A stretch of DNA of 64,000 bases from Paramecium pentaurelia (GCA_905183005.1 CAJJDO010000005.1:1-64000); one strand, 5' to 3'; positions 22,643 through 35,375 are shown, counted from the first letter of the stretch. Notes: generated from the letters alone by a model not told the origin. Translations and numbers: made by a program.

Positions 22643-25101
22643 TCAATCCGTTGATTTAAAAAGGGCTTATCTACTTGCTTCATATTTCTTAATCATTTCA
22701 TCTTATTTAGACTTTACTTATTCTTCATTCATATATCTATTATTAATAACTAATTTTACCTTCTAAACATAGCATTATTATTGTTTTCATTAATTTTTGG
22801 TAATTCAATACCCAAGTTCTTTAATTTAAATTTTCTATATCCTCCTTTTATAGAAATAACATTATCTTCAAATTCTTTAGCAAGTTAACCCTGTTATGGA
22901 CCTACATATATTAATTTTTAAACAAAATTATGACTAATTTATTGAAGTTGAGCAAATTCTTTTTATTTTTTTTAATAGTCCTCTATTCTATTTTAAATTT
23001 ATAATTTCCTTTGTTATTCATACCTATTTTTCATTTCCTAAATATTATAGATAGAAATTTACCTCTTAACTTTCTTTTAGATATTATAAATTATGGAAAT
23101 ATTCTTCAATTTTAACATGTTACTTTTTGGTTCTCTCTTCTTTTTCCTTTCTTTTTTGGTTCATTTTTCTGATTAAATCTTTTGCTTTATAAAGTGCTTC
23201 ATTATCATCAGATATTTCTGCCATTTTCTTATAATTAGGTTTGAATGTACTTTTAATTAAAATACTAATCTACCATATAATATTTACTTTTTTTTTGGCA
23301 ACAATTATTATTTTTCTTACTGTAATTATTAAATCTCTAAATTAATTTCTTCATATTATTATCTTAATTCATCTTATTTAAATAATTTACTAGTTAATTA
23401 GTTTGATTAATTATCTTATATAGTAATTTTACTTTTCTAATTTTAACTTTAAGTTTCTTAAGACTTTTATTGCATAATATCAAACATTTGACTGGCATCA
23501 AAACTATCTTAATGAAATGATTTTTTTTCAATGTGTGTAATTTCTTAAGGGAGTTTATCATTAGAATATAATTCTCCTCTACTGTTTACTTAAGAATCAT
23601 TGATTTAATTTGAATTTTCATCTTAATAATTAAATTAATTATGTTTTCCTATCGTATTTGAAGATTTTTTTGAAATTTTTAATTCTTCTTCTGAATAAGG
23701 TTCAACTTAATATTCATATTCATCTGGATCAGAAATTTGCTTTTAATGTTGAATTTCTTCTTTAACTAATTTATTATTGGTTTGTTCTATTTAAAAATTT
23801 TGATTTAATTGAACACTATCATTGTTATAATTTTCAACATCATTTTTTTATTATTTTTTAACATTAACTTTTTATCCTTCCTATAATTTAATCTTGTTTT
23901 CTATTTACTAAAACATTTCCATAGTTTTTTTTTTCATTAAAGTACCACTATTTGATATAAAATTAACAACACTTTTTTAATGTATTTTTTATTAATTCTA
24001 AATATTATTTTCTTTTTTATTTTAAATATTATTTTCATTTTTATCATTAATATTATACTTTAATTATTATGATTCCTCATTTTATAATACTAACTCTTGT
24101 TATTGAAAATTCTCAGTTTTATTTTCATCATGTTATAAACTCTGTTCTATTTTAATTTCCTTTTATTAGTCATATTACTATTCATTTTCAATCTTATTGG
24201 ATTCTATTAATTGTATTTCATCATTTTAAGAAACTTATTTTTGATTTTCTAATATTAATGAAGGCTTATTTAATAGTTTTTCTTCCAATCTTTATTGAGT
24301 TTTTTTTGTTTTCAAAGCAATTTTTTGTGGAGCATCCGAAAAAAATCTGAAAAATTTATTTTTATTTCTAAATGTTTCTGTAACAGCATTATAAGCCTAA
24401 GCCTTATTTTTAACTTATTCCCATTTATTTTAACCATCTTTTTCTTCATTATATTCTTATAATTTTATCATTTCATTTTAATTTTATTCTAATATTATAT
24501 TTTCTTATGATTCTGATTTCTCTAATATTGCATTTGATATTGCATCGAAGTTTAGTTCTCTATTGGATTAATTAGTCTCTTTAGAGGGTAGAGCTATTTA
24601 TTATAATACATTTGTATTCATTGATAATTCAAGAGTCATATTTGCAAAGGATGCGGCATTTCTATCAATTAATTAATCTTCTAATTAAGATATAGCTAAA
24701 CTAGAATTACAATTATTTTCAATTCTACTCTAAGGAGTCATACATCTTTTAAGATGATCATCTTTAAATGAATTTTTAACCTCAATTTATCCAGATTCTT
24801 TTTTGGGCAGAACTTTAAATTTTCCAAGAGATGAAACTTTAGAATAATTAGGGATATTATCATCAATTTAATTTTGTAATTTATTCTTAAATCCCTCCTT
24901 TTTCTTATTAGTTTTTTCTTTTAGAATTGCATAAGATTAAGGAAAAAATCGTTTCAGTTTTGTGACTGAGGTTAGAGGCTAAGTAATACGAAAAGCAAAG
25001 GCTTGGCTTTAAGTTTTAGCTCTTTAGAAGGTTTTTGATGGAGCTTCTGTAAAGAATGTCTTAAACTTTTGAAGGTGAGGCTTTTAATTTTCTTCAGTCA
25101 T
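22643..25101 (-). CDS. Large disordered protein with C-terminal helical region, unknown
   Basis: The gene encodes roughly 790 aa, starting M-T-E-E-N-Q-K-P-H-L-Q-K-F-K-T-F-F. The first 550 residues are Gln/Asn/Lys/Glu-rich and probably disordered, with scattered Ser clusters. The last 200 residues are more regular (I-S-D-D-N-E-A-L-Y-K-A-K-D-L-I-R-K-M and K-G-G-Y-R-K-F-K-L-K-N-L-G-I-E-L-P-K-I). A 23-nt GTAAAT...TAG intron near 23250 joins the two parts in frame. Without it they would look like two overlapping genes. No family is recognised. Confidence 0.55.
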
Positions 25102-25149
25102 TTTAAAATAAAAATTAGTATTGTTTTTCAATAAAATACATATCAAATA

Positions 25150-26802
25150 TCAAGTTAAGATATTAGTGAATATTTAATCCAAGATATTTTACAATTATTT
25201 AGGATCTTAATCTAATGATTCTTAATCTAAATTAAATAAATTATAGTCTAATTTTTCATATTCCTAGGTTTGTTTTTTAAAAAACATTTCTAATTGAACT
25301 AAAGTAATTAATAAGTATTGTTATTTATCATTTTTAATTTCATTTCTTAAATTCTCTATTAATTGTAAATTTAATTATCTTATTTCATTTAACTAACTTT
25401 CTAATGATTATTTTTATGGAGTTCCAAATATTGACTACTTTATAAAGCCTAAGATTGATTCTTATTTATAATCTTAAACAATTTCTTGTGTATTAAATAA
25501 ATGATAATCTTCATTTGAAATTAATTCTTTTAAATATTAACATGCCTATACATGATGGTATTATTCTTCATTCAATTAAGATTTTAAATGAGAATACAAT
25601 TATTAAGCACACTCTTAATATTAATCATAATTATAAAATTGATCAACAATATCCTATTCATAAATTTATTAATGTGCTTTAGCCAACAATAAATATTATT
25701 TTCTTTGATTGTATAATTCTTCAATAATTTTATCATCATCATTTTTATCTATAGTTAATATTTCGAATTATTCATCATTTTCTTATTATTATTCTACTTC
25801 ATATTTTTCAGTTCCTTCTTCAATATCCTATTCTGATTAGTTTTCTTAATCTTAATCTTAATCATCATCAAATTCAAATATAATTTTATTTTCTTTTAAT
25901 AAATTAGTTAATTCTTATTTTAATTCATTAAGTTATATTCTTTAATTAGGATCATACTTTAACATAGATTAAATGATAGTTTTCATAGAATTTGAAATCT
26001 AAATTTATGAATCTTAAAAGGATATAGTTTGCTTTTTTATTTCACTTATGTGATCCTTCTCATTTTTAAAAGGGAATCTCCCAAATAACATTTAAAACAT
26101 GATGACTCCTAAAGAGAAAATATCTGCTTATCTTCCATATGATTTATTTTCAAGTATTTCAGGTGCTATATTTAAATAATATAATACCCATAGTCATTGG
26201 TGATCCTGCATAAGTTTATGCTAGATCTGTTTAACTTGCAAGTTATTTAGATAATCCCATATCAGCTATCTTAAACTTTGCTGAAAACAGAACATCAAAT
26301 TATCTTTGTCTCAATTATTCCAATTAATAATCTGTCATTTATACCATAATATTTTCAAGTTTTATATCTCTATGAATTATGAATTATTAGTGTAGTTATT
26401 TAAAACCTTCGATCAATTATAGAATTATAAATATCACATATTTCTCTGGCATTTCACAATCAAAATATTCTTCAAATAAAACACCTAGATCCTTCTTACA
26501 TTCTTCTAACACAATATAAACAGTATTCATTGTTTCATATTTTTCATAAAATTTAATGATGTTTTCATGATTACATCTTTTCAAAATTTCTATTTCTTAA
26601 TTTAAATAGTGTAAAATTTGAACTTATAATCCTTATTTACTAATCATCTATTTTAATAATAAATAAATACTTTAATTGCAACATTTTTTTTTGTGGTTAG
26701 GCATTCTGCATGAAACACTGTAGCGAAAGAACCAAAACCAATTTCTTGGAAATTGCAGTATTTATTCCCTAAATCATTTTCTAATGTTTCAAAATCACTC
26801 AT
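25150..26802 (-). CDS. Ser/Thr protein kinase with acidic C-terminal extension
   Basis: The gene encodes about 530 aa. The kinase domain is N-terminal: I-G-F-G-S-F-A-T-V-F, V-A-I-K, H-R-D-I-K-L-E-N-I-M, I-A-D-M-G-L-S-K, A-G-S-P and A-P-E-I-L, then D-I-F-S-L-G-V-I-M-F. The metal-binding DFG is DMG, which is a tolerated variant, and all catalytic residues are present. Overall it is ULK/NEK/CAMK-like. The C-terminal 240 residues start with an Asp/Glu/Gln stretch and continue as a helical domain that could bind a partner. Two introns (23 and 22 nt) fall inside the kinase domain. Its 5' end faces the nucleoplasmin-like gene across a 414-bp A+T-rich gap. Confidence 0.8.
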
Positions 26803-27216
26803 ATCCTAACACTTGATTTCAGAATTTTTGTTTATTATTATTTTAAATAAAAAATACAATATGCAGTCTAAAATTTAAACTCATTATAATATGTTCAAAT
26901 ACTATACTTTTTAAATTAATCATTCTATTACAATTTATTTATTTATATTATTGTAATCATAAACATTTTATATCTAAAATATTTATAATCTGCTTTATTA
27001 AATACACATATTATTGTAATAAATTACTTCATAAAGTTCCATATCATACTATATTCATAACTATTATTCTCAATTTATTTTAAATATAATCATATTATTA
27101 TATTAATCTTTTCTTATTTTTAAATCATAAACCTTCAAATATTAAAAAGGTTTGTTAATATTTTTCTTGAATTCTTTCTTTTAAAAATATCTAAATTTTA
27201 AATTAAATTATTTAAA
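26803..27216. other. Intergenic region between divergent genes
   Basis: The 414 bp are extremely A+T rich and lie between the start of a minus-strand kinase gene and the start of the nucleoplasmin-like gene. I see no open frame worth calling, no RNA gene and no repeat beyond A/T runs. It presumably contains both promoters. Confidence 0.5.
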
Positions 27217-28293
27217 ATGTTTTGGGGAACTCAAATATCACAAGGAAAGACACATAAACTAACAGCATAAGAAGCAGATGTTATCCATGTTTCTAATGTT
27301 GCTATTTCAGAAGGAGAAAATAAAATTTAAGTTTATGCAAAAGTATAAGGAAAAGAATTTATCCTTGCCAATCTAGAGAAAAATAAGGTATTTAATTATT
27401 CATATAAATAGTTGGAATAAGCATCTTTAGACTTGTATTTTAGAGCTGATCAATAAGTAGAATTTGGAGTTAAAGGAAAAGGTACCATTCATATTTCTGG
27501 ATATATTGAACCTGAATTAGATAATGAAGTATTAATTTAATTTATTCTAAGGATGGATTATCTGATGAAGATTAAGAAAGTCTAGACCAAGAGGAGGAAG
27601 TTAGTGAAGAATCACCAGAGCCTGTTCAATAAGCAAAGAAAAAAGAATAATCTAAATAATAACCATAATAATAATAAACTTAAAAATAAACAAAAGAAAA
27701 ATAAGATTAACCATAATCAAAACCTTAATAAGGATAATAATAGTAAAAACAAGTATAATAATAACAACCCAAAAAGGCTGATGAAGAATGGGATGATGAT
27801 GAAGATGATGATGAAGGTCTTGATGATTTTGATGAAAATGATTTGGATGATGAAGATTTAGATGATGAAGATGAAGATGAATCTGAAGAATAAAAACGTA
27901 TACAATTAATATTATATAATAGCCTAATAAAAGTTTGTGAAAAACAATGAAGGTCAAAAGAATAAACCTTAGTAAGAGTAAAATAAACCTTAATAAAAAG
28001 GATAACAATAATAATAATAAAAATAATAATAAAACTAGAACTAATAATAATAAAAATAATAAAATTAGAATCAATAATAATAAAAATAATAAAATTAAAA
28101 CTAATAATAAAATAAAGGAAATCAATAATAAGGTCAAAAACCAGCCTAAAATTAATAATAAGGTCAAAAACCAGCTTAAAATCAATAATAAAATTAAGGA
28201 AAGCAATAATAATAAAATAAGGACAATTAAAATAAGAATTTCAACAAGAATGCCAATAAAAATTAAGGTGGCTCCAAATAAAAATAATAATGA
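27217..28293 (+). CDS. Nucleoplasmin-like (HD2/FKBP39-type) nuclear protein with poly-Gln tail
   Basis: The model gives 334 aa with introns at 27388-27411, 27529-27551 and 27898-27922. Residues 1-100 form a nucleoplasmin-like beta-sandwich: M-F-W-G-T-Q-I-S-Q-G-K at the start and I-H-I-S-G-Y-I-E-P-E at the end, as in plant HD2 proteins and FKBP39/46. An acidic run (D-D-D-E-D-D-D-E-G-L-D-D) follows. The C-terminal 110 residues are mostly Gln, written almost entirely with TAA and TAG, and contain a repeated G-Q-K-P-A-Q-N-Q-Q-Q unit. Such proteins act as histone or ribosomal-protein chaperones in the nucleus or nucleolus. No peptidyl-prolyl isomerase domain is present. The second intron ends in AAG rather than TAG. 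Confidence 0.8.
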
Positions 28294-28372
28294 GTGTTAA
28301 TAGATAACATAATATAAATAAAAAAAATCAATATCAAAAATTATGTATATTTTTTTTAATTATTAACATTAA

Positions 28373-29848
28373 ATGGTTTTTGCTTACTTGAAAAAAAGAT
28401 GTATTGAATATTAATATAATCCTAACCTCAAAAAGCATATTGCTATTAATTTAATTTTAATCGTTCTAACAATAATTATTAGGACCCTATTTGAAATCTA
28501 TTTGAGGTAGTAATTAACATCATTGAATGAATTTAATTAGATTTAATCTGAAAAATAGTCTTAAGAAAATAATGAAATATAAATTAATAATCCAACATTG
28601 TAGAAACAAAATAATCATCTAAAATTATCATACATGATCTTAGATTAATTGCTTCATCTTATGTTGTCACTAGAAATAATAGCATTAATTTTTTAGATAA
28701 CATTAATTATAAATAAAGAAAAATAAGAATTACCAATATTGGATCCGCTGTTAAAAGAATAAAAGGATATGAGTTGCTCTTTATAATTTGTAAAAAGTTC
28801 CAATTATGGTATCTCGAGTATTTAAAACAACCAACCAACTTATAATTCAATTGAGATGTTAACGTTATCCAGAAATAAAGGTACACCAAATTAAATTAAA
28901 AATTAATTTGAAGAACGATCTCCTCTTAATGTTAAATAATATCAATTAGAAAAAAATGTCAATTTATAAAAATAAGAAATTCCTTATATATAAGAAGAAA
29001 ACAATACTCATTCTAACATTTAAATATAATCAGACAATTAAATTCTTGAAATACCTTCAAACAAATCTATACAAAATATACCATCAAACAAAAAAATAAA
29101 TTAAGTTGAATAAAGTAATACAAAAAATTAAACTTAATAAATAATATATTCAAAAATATTAGGCAGAGCTTAGAAATGTATAAATGGTAACTATCAGAAT
29201 ATTTATATTATTTAAAAGTGTGAAAAATAAGAAAATTGTAATTTTTTTTGGATTTCATAAATAAAAAGTACAAATTATTTCTGTTTAAATTGTGATTAGA
29301 AGAATATAATAGTTTAAAATAATGAATAATTTGAAATTAAGAATAATTAAAATATTAAGATTAATAAGTTTTTTTAATCTAATAAATTTGAATAATAATT
29401 AGATGAGATGATATAAATTTATAAAGATACCTAATTAAAATTTTGTCATAGTTTTTAATTTTGTGGATTTTTTTGGATAAAAAATAAATAAGATAATTAA
29501 AATGAATATTATTGTCCAATATGCTAAGAAACATATATAACATAAAATGGAGAAAATAAAGAAACTATTTATAAAGATATAATTAGTTAATGTTCTTATT
29601 GTTGTGTTAATACATCTTAATATTTCTAAGCAACTTGTTTTCATACATATCATTTTGAATGTTTAAAAGAATTAGGAAAAAATTAAATGTAAACAAAAAT
29701 ACTTTGCATTATTTGCAATATGAATATGATGAGTTGTCTAAAAAGAAATAAAATGTTACCATAAGAAACATTTGAAAAAATTTTTACTAATTAAATATAG
29801 AGAATTAGAGAGGAAACAATGCATGAAGGAGTTGAGGATTTAGAATGA
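28373..29848 (+). CDS. Membrane-anchored cysteine-rich (RING-like) protein
   Basis: This intronless gene encodes 491 aa. It has an N-terminal hydrophobic helix (A-I-N-L-I-L-I-V-L-T-I-I-I) and a second one near residue 105 (I-I-A-L-I-F-Q-I-T-L-I-I). A disordered Asn/Gln/Ser linker follows, then three cysteine clusters: C-F-L-N-C-D-type pairs, Y-Y-C-P-I-C-Q-E-T, and C-S-Y-C-C with C-F-H-T-Y-H-F-E-C-L and C-I-I-C. The last set has the C-x2-C...C-x-H-x2-H-x2-C...C-x2-C layout of RING/PHD-type zinc domains. It may be a membrane ubiquitin ligase, but E3 activity is inferred only from the fold. It converges with a second cysteine-rich gene at 30054-31007. Confidence 0.65.
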
Positions 29849-30053
29849 TTTATTTATCATTATCACAATTAATTCTATTAAAATATAGTTTTTAGTAAAC
29901 AATACTTAAAAAATTTTGAACTAAAAATTCATTTGGAATTATAGAATAATTTTTAATTATAATAAATAGGATAAATTTATAGTCTATATACAAATTATGA
30001 ATAAATTAAGTAAATTTTGATATTTAAAAATTAACATCACAATATTAAACAAA

Positions 30054-31007
30054 TCATTATATATGCATTGAATATGATGATTATTTTTATTCTTCAGAAT
30101 AGTTTACTGCTTTAATAAACTATTTGAAATGAAATTTATTTTATAGAAATTTATTAGTGTTATAAAGTTCCACTAGTTAATTTTTAAATAATTTTGACAA
30201 TATAAGTTTAAACGAATCGCCCTTAAATTATCTAAGCAATTAAGTACTAACTTAAGCTCCACAAAAACAAATTAAATATGTTTTATCTAAATCTATTTAT
30301 TTAGTACAATATTCTTTAAGACAATATTTGTGAATACTGTGTTTACATTTGAGTTAAATTTTCTAACTTATTATCAATTTTTTGCAATAAAAACAGCATT
30401 CTCTTTAGTTAATTTCATTCTTTGAGAAATGTAATAAATCTTAATGTTTCTATTATAATGTTCCAAGTTGATTGGAGAAAAACTTTGAAATTAAGTTTTC
30501 ATCAGTTATTAATGATCTTAAATGTTTAGTATGAATCTTTTCTTGACATACACAAAGTAAAGTACAATTCCCATTTGTAATTTAATTTTTAATATATGAG
30601 ATTAAACAGGGTTAATGAAATAAATCTAAACATTCTAATGTATAATTCTACATTGATTCATTTACTTAATGACAATGAGAACAGTATTATTATCTTATTT
30701 CTGGTGGTGCATAGCTTTATTGATTTAACAAATTGTTTCCCATTGAATCTAACACTTTAATAGAGGGCATTTAATATTAAATATGATCAGCCCTTCCAAG
30801 TTGTGATATTTTTTTATCAAATTCAGTTTCTTTTGAATTTAAGATTGACTTTTAAGATTTGTACAACTAAATCGTTCTAGCTTCTTAAGGGATACACTCA
30901 GAAGATTCAACTATAGCATTTATAGTAATAGAATTGAGAATTGAACCAGCATGGATCTCTTTTTCTTAGCATTATTACATTTACTTGCAACTACTTGATG
31001 ATCCCAT
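30054..31007 (-). CDS. Candidate N-myristoylated cysteine-rich RING-like protein
   Basis: This intronless gene encodes 317 aa. The N terminus M-G-S-S-S-S-C-K-Q fits an N-myristoylation signal with an adjacent Cys for palmitoylation. Two zinc-type modules are visible. The first is Y-C-S-H-C-H...C-L-D-L-F-H-Q-P-C-L...C-V-C. The second is C-C-F-Y-C-K...L-K-C-K-H-S-I-H-K-Y-C-L...C-F-C-G. Both resemble degenerate RING fingers. A peripheral-membrane ubiquitin-ligase role is possible. It has the same general domain type as the convergent gene at 28373-29848, but I see no long shared sequence, so common origin is not shown. Confidence 0.6.
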
Positions 31008-31193
31008 TTTTTTTTAATTTATAATAACTTTATTTATTTTTAATCACATATCTATATATATTAATAATGATATTCAACTCTGAAGATTTCAATTTCAAAT
31101 TGAAGCGGTCAAAATAAAAGAATTTTTAAAGCTTAAAATGTAATCAAATTCAAATTATAATCTGTATCATTAATAAATAAAATAAAGGAGTGT

Positions 31194-31573
31194 TCAATTA
31201 TCTACAGGTTAGATTAATTCTTCCTGAAGATTTGAATACCCTTCTTAAAATTCAACATTATTAACTTAGAGTTTCCAAATTTTATTTTCTATATAAATCA
31301 TTGCTTTATTATAGAATTCATCAATTATCCATTAAAATATGAATTTATCTTTTCTAAAATTAATATAATTATTTACAAAACATCCTAATACATTCTATTT
31401 CCATTATGAATTAAAGTAATTTTATTTTTAAGTTTAGAATGAATTAGAATTACTTTATGAGTTTCAATTTCTTTTTCAGATCTAAAGCAAAAATCCCATT
31501 CATAATGTATTTTAGAATCCTTGATGATATTACCTAATCCTTTTTATTCAAAACACATTGGAATGAACATCAT
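31194..31573 (-). CDS. Small beta-rich protein, possibly FAIM-like
   Basis: The protein is 118 aa with one 23-nt intron and exons summing to a multiple of three. The pattern H-Y-E-W-D-F-C-F-R, T-H-K-V-I-L-I-H-S-K-L-K-N-K-I-T-L-I-H-N-G-N and W-K-L-Q-V-N-N-V-E-F alternates strands and turns. It recalls the FAIM fold (H-I-fH-SGKR-I-VDG...lyVNG). The match is weak and the protein is short for FAIM (about 180 aa), so the family call is tentative. It sits 51 bp downstream of another small gene on the same strand. Confidence 0.4.
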
Positions 31574-31624
31574 GATAGTTAAAATTGTTATATAAATATA
31601 TATATATATAATTCATTAATAAGT

Positions 31625-32286
31625 TCAATAAAATAAAGAAATTTATGAGAGCATTTTCTTATATTCTTAAATATATTATCTTTAAACTTCATCTAATAAA
31701 TGAACATTTTCTATTGCCCAATAAATACTCACATCTTAATCATTAAATTTGATTCTATCTGAAATATAATATATTTTTTTTGTTTTTTAACAAATAAATT
31801 CGATTGGTTATTCTTAATTTTGATAATATTCTTCAAATCTAAAGCTTCTTTAAAATATTACTTTTTAAGTACTTATTAAACCTAATTCTTAAATATTTTG
31901 TTTATAAATTCTTCTGTTAATTCAATTTAAACAGATATATTTGTAATTCCATTATAATACTCAAATTCTAAATCTCCTATTGAAATATCATAATATTCCC
32001 CTCTTCTATAATATTCTTTAACTTAAGATGCTAAAAAATAATAACCATCATGATATATAATATCATCCTTATTATTTTCATTAAAGTAATTTCCAGAGAG
32101 AGCACAATATTTTGATGTGAAATATTCAATTTATAGTTAATATTTCATATTAGATAATTGCTAGATATGAGTAATTACATCTGGTATTTTTTCTATAGCA
32201 GGATTATTAATGAATTCTACTATTTCTTCTACTTTTTAATTTATTCCATTTAATATCGATGGCTATTGTTGCTGAACCTTGGACAT
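31625..32286 (-). CDS. Hypothetical protein
   Basis: This gene encodes 212 aa with one 23-nt intron (exon sum divisible by three), starting M-S-K-V-Q-Q-Q-Q-P-S-I-L-N-G-I. It is rich in Tyr, Glu and Ile. One stretch is Y-C-A-L-S-G-N-Y-F-N-E-N-N-K-D-D. The composition suggests a folded alpha/beta domain. No family is recognised. Its ATG is 81 bp from the divergent WD40 gene, so the two probably share a promoter region. Confidence 0.55.
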
Positions 32287-32367
32287 TTTAATTTCTATTA
32301 AAGAATGAATATTATTATAATTATGTAAGTAAAATAAATTCATCTAACTTATCAATTGAAAGAAGTT

Positions 32368-35333
32368 ATGAGATTTAATTAGCCAACAAGAATACTATTT
32401 AATTTATAATAATAGTAAGCTATATTGATTAAAGATGGAAAATGGATTATAGAGTATGATTATGGATTATTATGTGAAATGGGAAGAATAGAAATAAAAT
32501 TTAAAGAATCAAAACCAGGAATAAATGTAACATATTGCGATAAATTTGAGGTATATTATTTATATTATTTATTTGGATAGATTTACTTTATTCTCTATGA
32601 AGGTTTGCAATTATATATTTTAAAAAGGAAAATGATTTTATTGAATTCAATAAAATTTGATTCAAAATATACTGTAGGACTTCATTATTTTAGTGGTCAT
32701 TTATTGTTATTAGGATTAGAAGGTAAATAGTTATTTGAATTTAGAGATTGATTTATTAAAGTTTGAATTTATTATCAAAAAAAAAGATCCTAAAATAGAA
32801 GGAGAAGTAAAGAATTCTAAATCATTTAAATAAAATTCAAAATATACTAAATTAGATCATAAAAATAGAAAGATTGAATAGGATAAATTACCTGATATTA
32901 AATAGTAATAACATGAGATTGATTATAAAAAAGAATAAAAGAAAAACAAACCTTCTAATTAAACAAATAATAAAATATAAGAAGAAGATAAATGCAAATA
33001 TTTAGCTAAGGATAATTTTGATATAGCTTATGTAAGTAAAAAGTCTATTTACACAAGCAAAAAAAAAAATAGTAAAGAAAAATTAGGGAAAGAAGAGAAT
33101 TACAAAGTAAATAATAGTAGAGAAGAAAATTGTAAGGAAGAAAATATTAAAGAAAAGAATAGCAAAGAAAAAAATAGTGAGGAATGGATTTTAAGTTTTT
33201 ATATAAATGAAGATTTTTTATTTTTTTGGAGTGATAAAGATTTAACTATAATGAAGTAGGTAATGATTGCTCAAATTTAAAAAGAATGGGATAATGATAA
33301 TATTTAGGGATTTTCCAATTGGTTTAATAGAGTTAAATTGTAAATTGATGATTAATCAGAAGGAACATATAATACTATTTAAACAGTAACTTTTTAATTA
33401 GTGTAAAAATATCATGATCTTACAAAACATGAAAATTTAATAACTTAAGTTTTACATTTTATAGAATTTAGATATTTTGTAACAGGATTTGAAACAGGAT
33501 AATTAAAATTATGGAAAATTAATACAGCAGTAAAACAAAGTGAATTATTAGTACATTCTTATGAAGGACATTCAAAACTAATTGAATCTTTAGTTAGAAG
33601 TAAAAATGAAAAGATGTTTTGGAGTTAAGGTCAAGACTTTTCTATAAAATTATGGGATATTTAGGTATTTTTAACAAATTTAATAGTTTTCTTAAAGTAA
33701 TTTACAAATATATACGCAGTTAATATAATTGGAATTTATTCAAATTTATAATTGTTGACTAGAAGTAGATTTTTATTAAGAAATGATTACGAAATGTATA
33801 TTGGATACTTAAATAATAATTTAAAAATATATAGAACAATAAATTCTAAAATAGTATCATATTATAAACATGATGACAGTATATTATTAGCACTTGATAA
33901 TACACCAGGATTATCAGTAAAAGAGAACTGTGAACCTATTATTTTATATCCACCTCCTAAATCTATGGAGGTAAGATAAATAGTTACTGATGGTTATTTA
34001 TATTTCATGCTATTAGAAACAGGAATGTTATTCATAAATTCTAATTAAACATAAATTTAATGTATTTAAAGTGAAGAAATAATGGATTTTGACAGTTATC
34101 ATATGGTTTAAGTAATAGTTTCAGTATATCTTCCTTAAAAAATTAAACTTCCATGTTATGATGCTGATTTTGGTTAATCTAGAGATTTGTAATGTTAAGA
34201 ATAATTAATATTTGGTATGTCGAAAGGTTCAGTAATAGCAGTATAGAAGAATAATCCTAAAAAAATATTTGCTAGAATGAGTTATCATAGAGAAAAGGTT
34301 ATTAACATAGCTGAAATAGATAATTATTTATTTACATATTGTTCTGAAGGATTATTAAAATTAATTTCTATTACAGAAAAATAAATTAAATGTATAAGAT
34401 CTTTTAATTCAAATTAATAAATTGCATATTTTACTACATTTCATAATAAGGCTTTATTTTTTACTTATAAAGGTCCTTTTCAAATATTTAAATTCAAAAA
34501 TGAATAATTATATTTGCATTGTGATGATAAAGGAAATGATCATGAATAATAAGTTTTGTCTGTTGATTATTAATAAAAAAATAAAACATATTTGACAGCA
34601 GCTTCAGATGGTAAGATTAAATTATGGTCTTCTAGAAAAATTCTATTAATTTAATTGATAATGGAAGATAATTTAGAGGGAGCTTGGGTTTTAAAATAAA
34701 ATCTATTAATTGCTCATTGTGGAAAAGTATTATTGTTATTATATTCTTAAGCTCTCTTTAATATCATTAGAAGATTGCAAATTTAATACTATTAATTATA
34801 ATTAACCTAAATAGAAAAATGAATAACAAATAAAATTTGAAGATTATTATCAATTAATAAAGATTTAATAACAATAATAAAAATAATAGGCTGATACAAA
34901 AATTGTTTAATAATAAGAAGTATTAAATAAATAATAATATAAATTAAAAAATAAAGCATCTGTATCTTATGTAGCTGGTAAAATATATTATGAAGAAAAT
35001 AATAAACCTATAATTTTATATAAGGGAAAAGATTCAGATTTAGATTCTTCAAAACATTCTTCTTAATCTAGCATTTCAATTTAAGAATAAATTATTTCTT
35101 AATAATAAACTTAATAATAAATGATTAGACCAAAAAAATAAAAAGATTTACTACATGATTGGGAAGGTTTGTAAGAATATGAAGAAAATAGAATTAATAG
35201 ATTTTAACCTGTTTAAGCTTTACCTAAATTACTTTTAAATTCTGTTGATAGAAAACAACCCTCAAGATAAAGAATAATAAGTCGTAGAGATTTAACTCTT
35301 TAAAGAATTATATTACAGAGTATCAACTAATGA
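32368..35333 (+). CDS. Large WD40-repeat protein
   Basis: The model gives 962 aa with three introns (30, 22 and 25 nt; exon sum divisible by three). The N-terminal 290 residues contain a Lys/Asn/Glu low-complexity block. From about residue 330, WD40 blades are visible: V-T-G-F-E-T-G-Q-L-K-L-W-K-I, Q-D-F-S-I-K-L-W-D-I-Q, then degenerate blades, then T-A-A-S-D-G-K-I-K-L-W-S-S. The C-terminal 190 residues are Gln-rich and end in a basic tail. It is probably a scaffold, and the number of blades would allow one or two propellers. I cannot assign an ortholog; ciliary and vesicle-coat WD40 proteins have similar layouts. Confidence 0.7.
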
Positions 35334-35375
35334 TTAATAATAACAATTAAATATAAATTAAATATTATATTTTTA

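Noticed and set aside
22643..23250. Separate gene starting M-A-E-I-S-D-D-N near 23240
   Set aside because: A 23-nt intron joins this frame to the upstream disordered protein exactly in frame; a separate gene would overlap the upstream reading frame.
27652..28206. Leu-rich minus-strand frame opposite the nucleoplasmin-like gene
   Set aside because: It is the antisense image of TAA/TAG/CAA Gln tracts, which read as Leu/Ile runs; no signal or domain.
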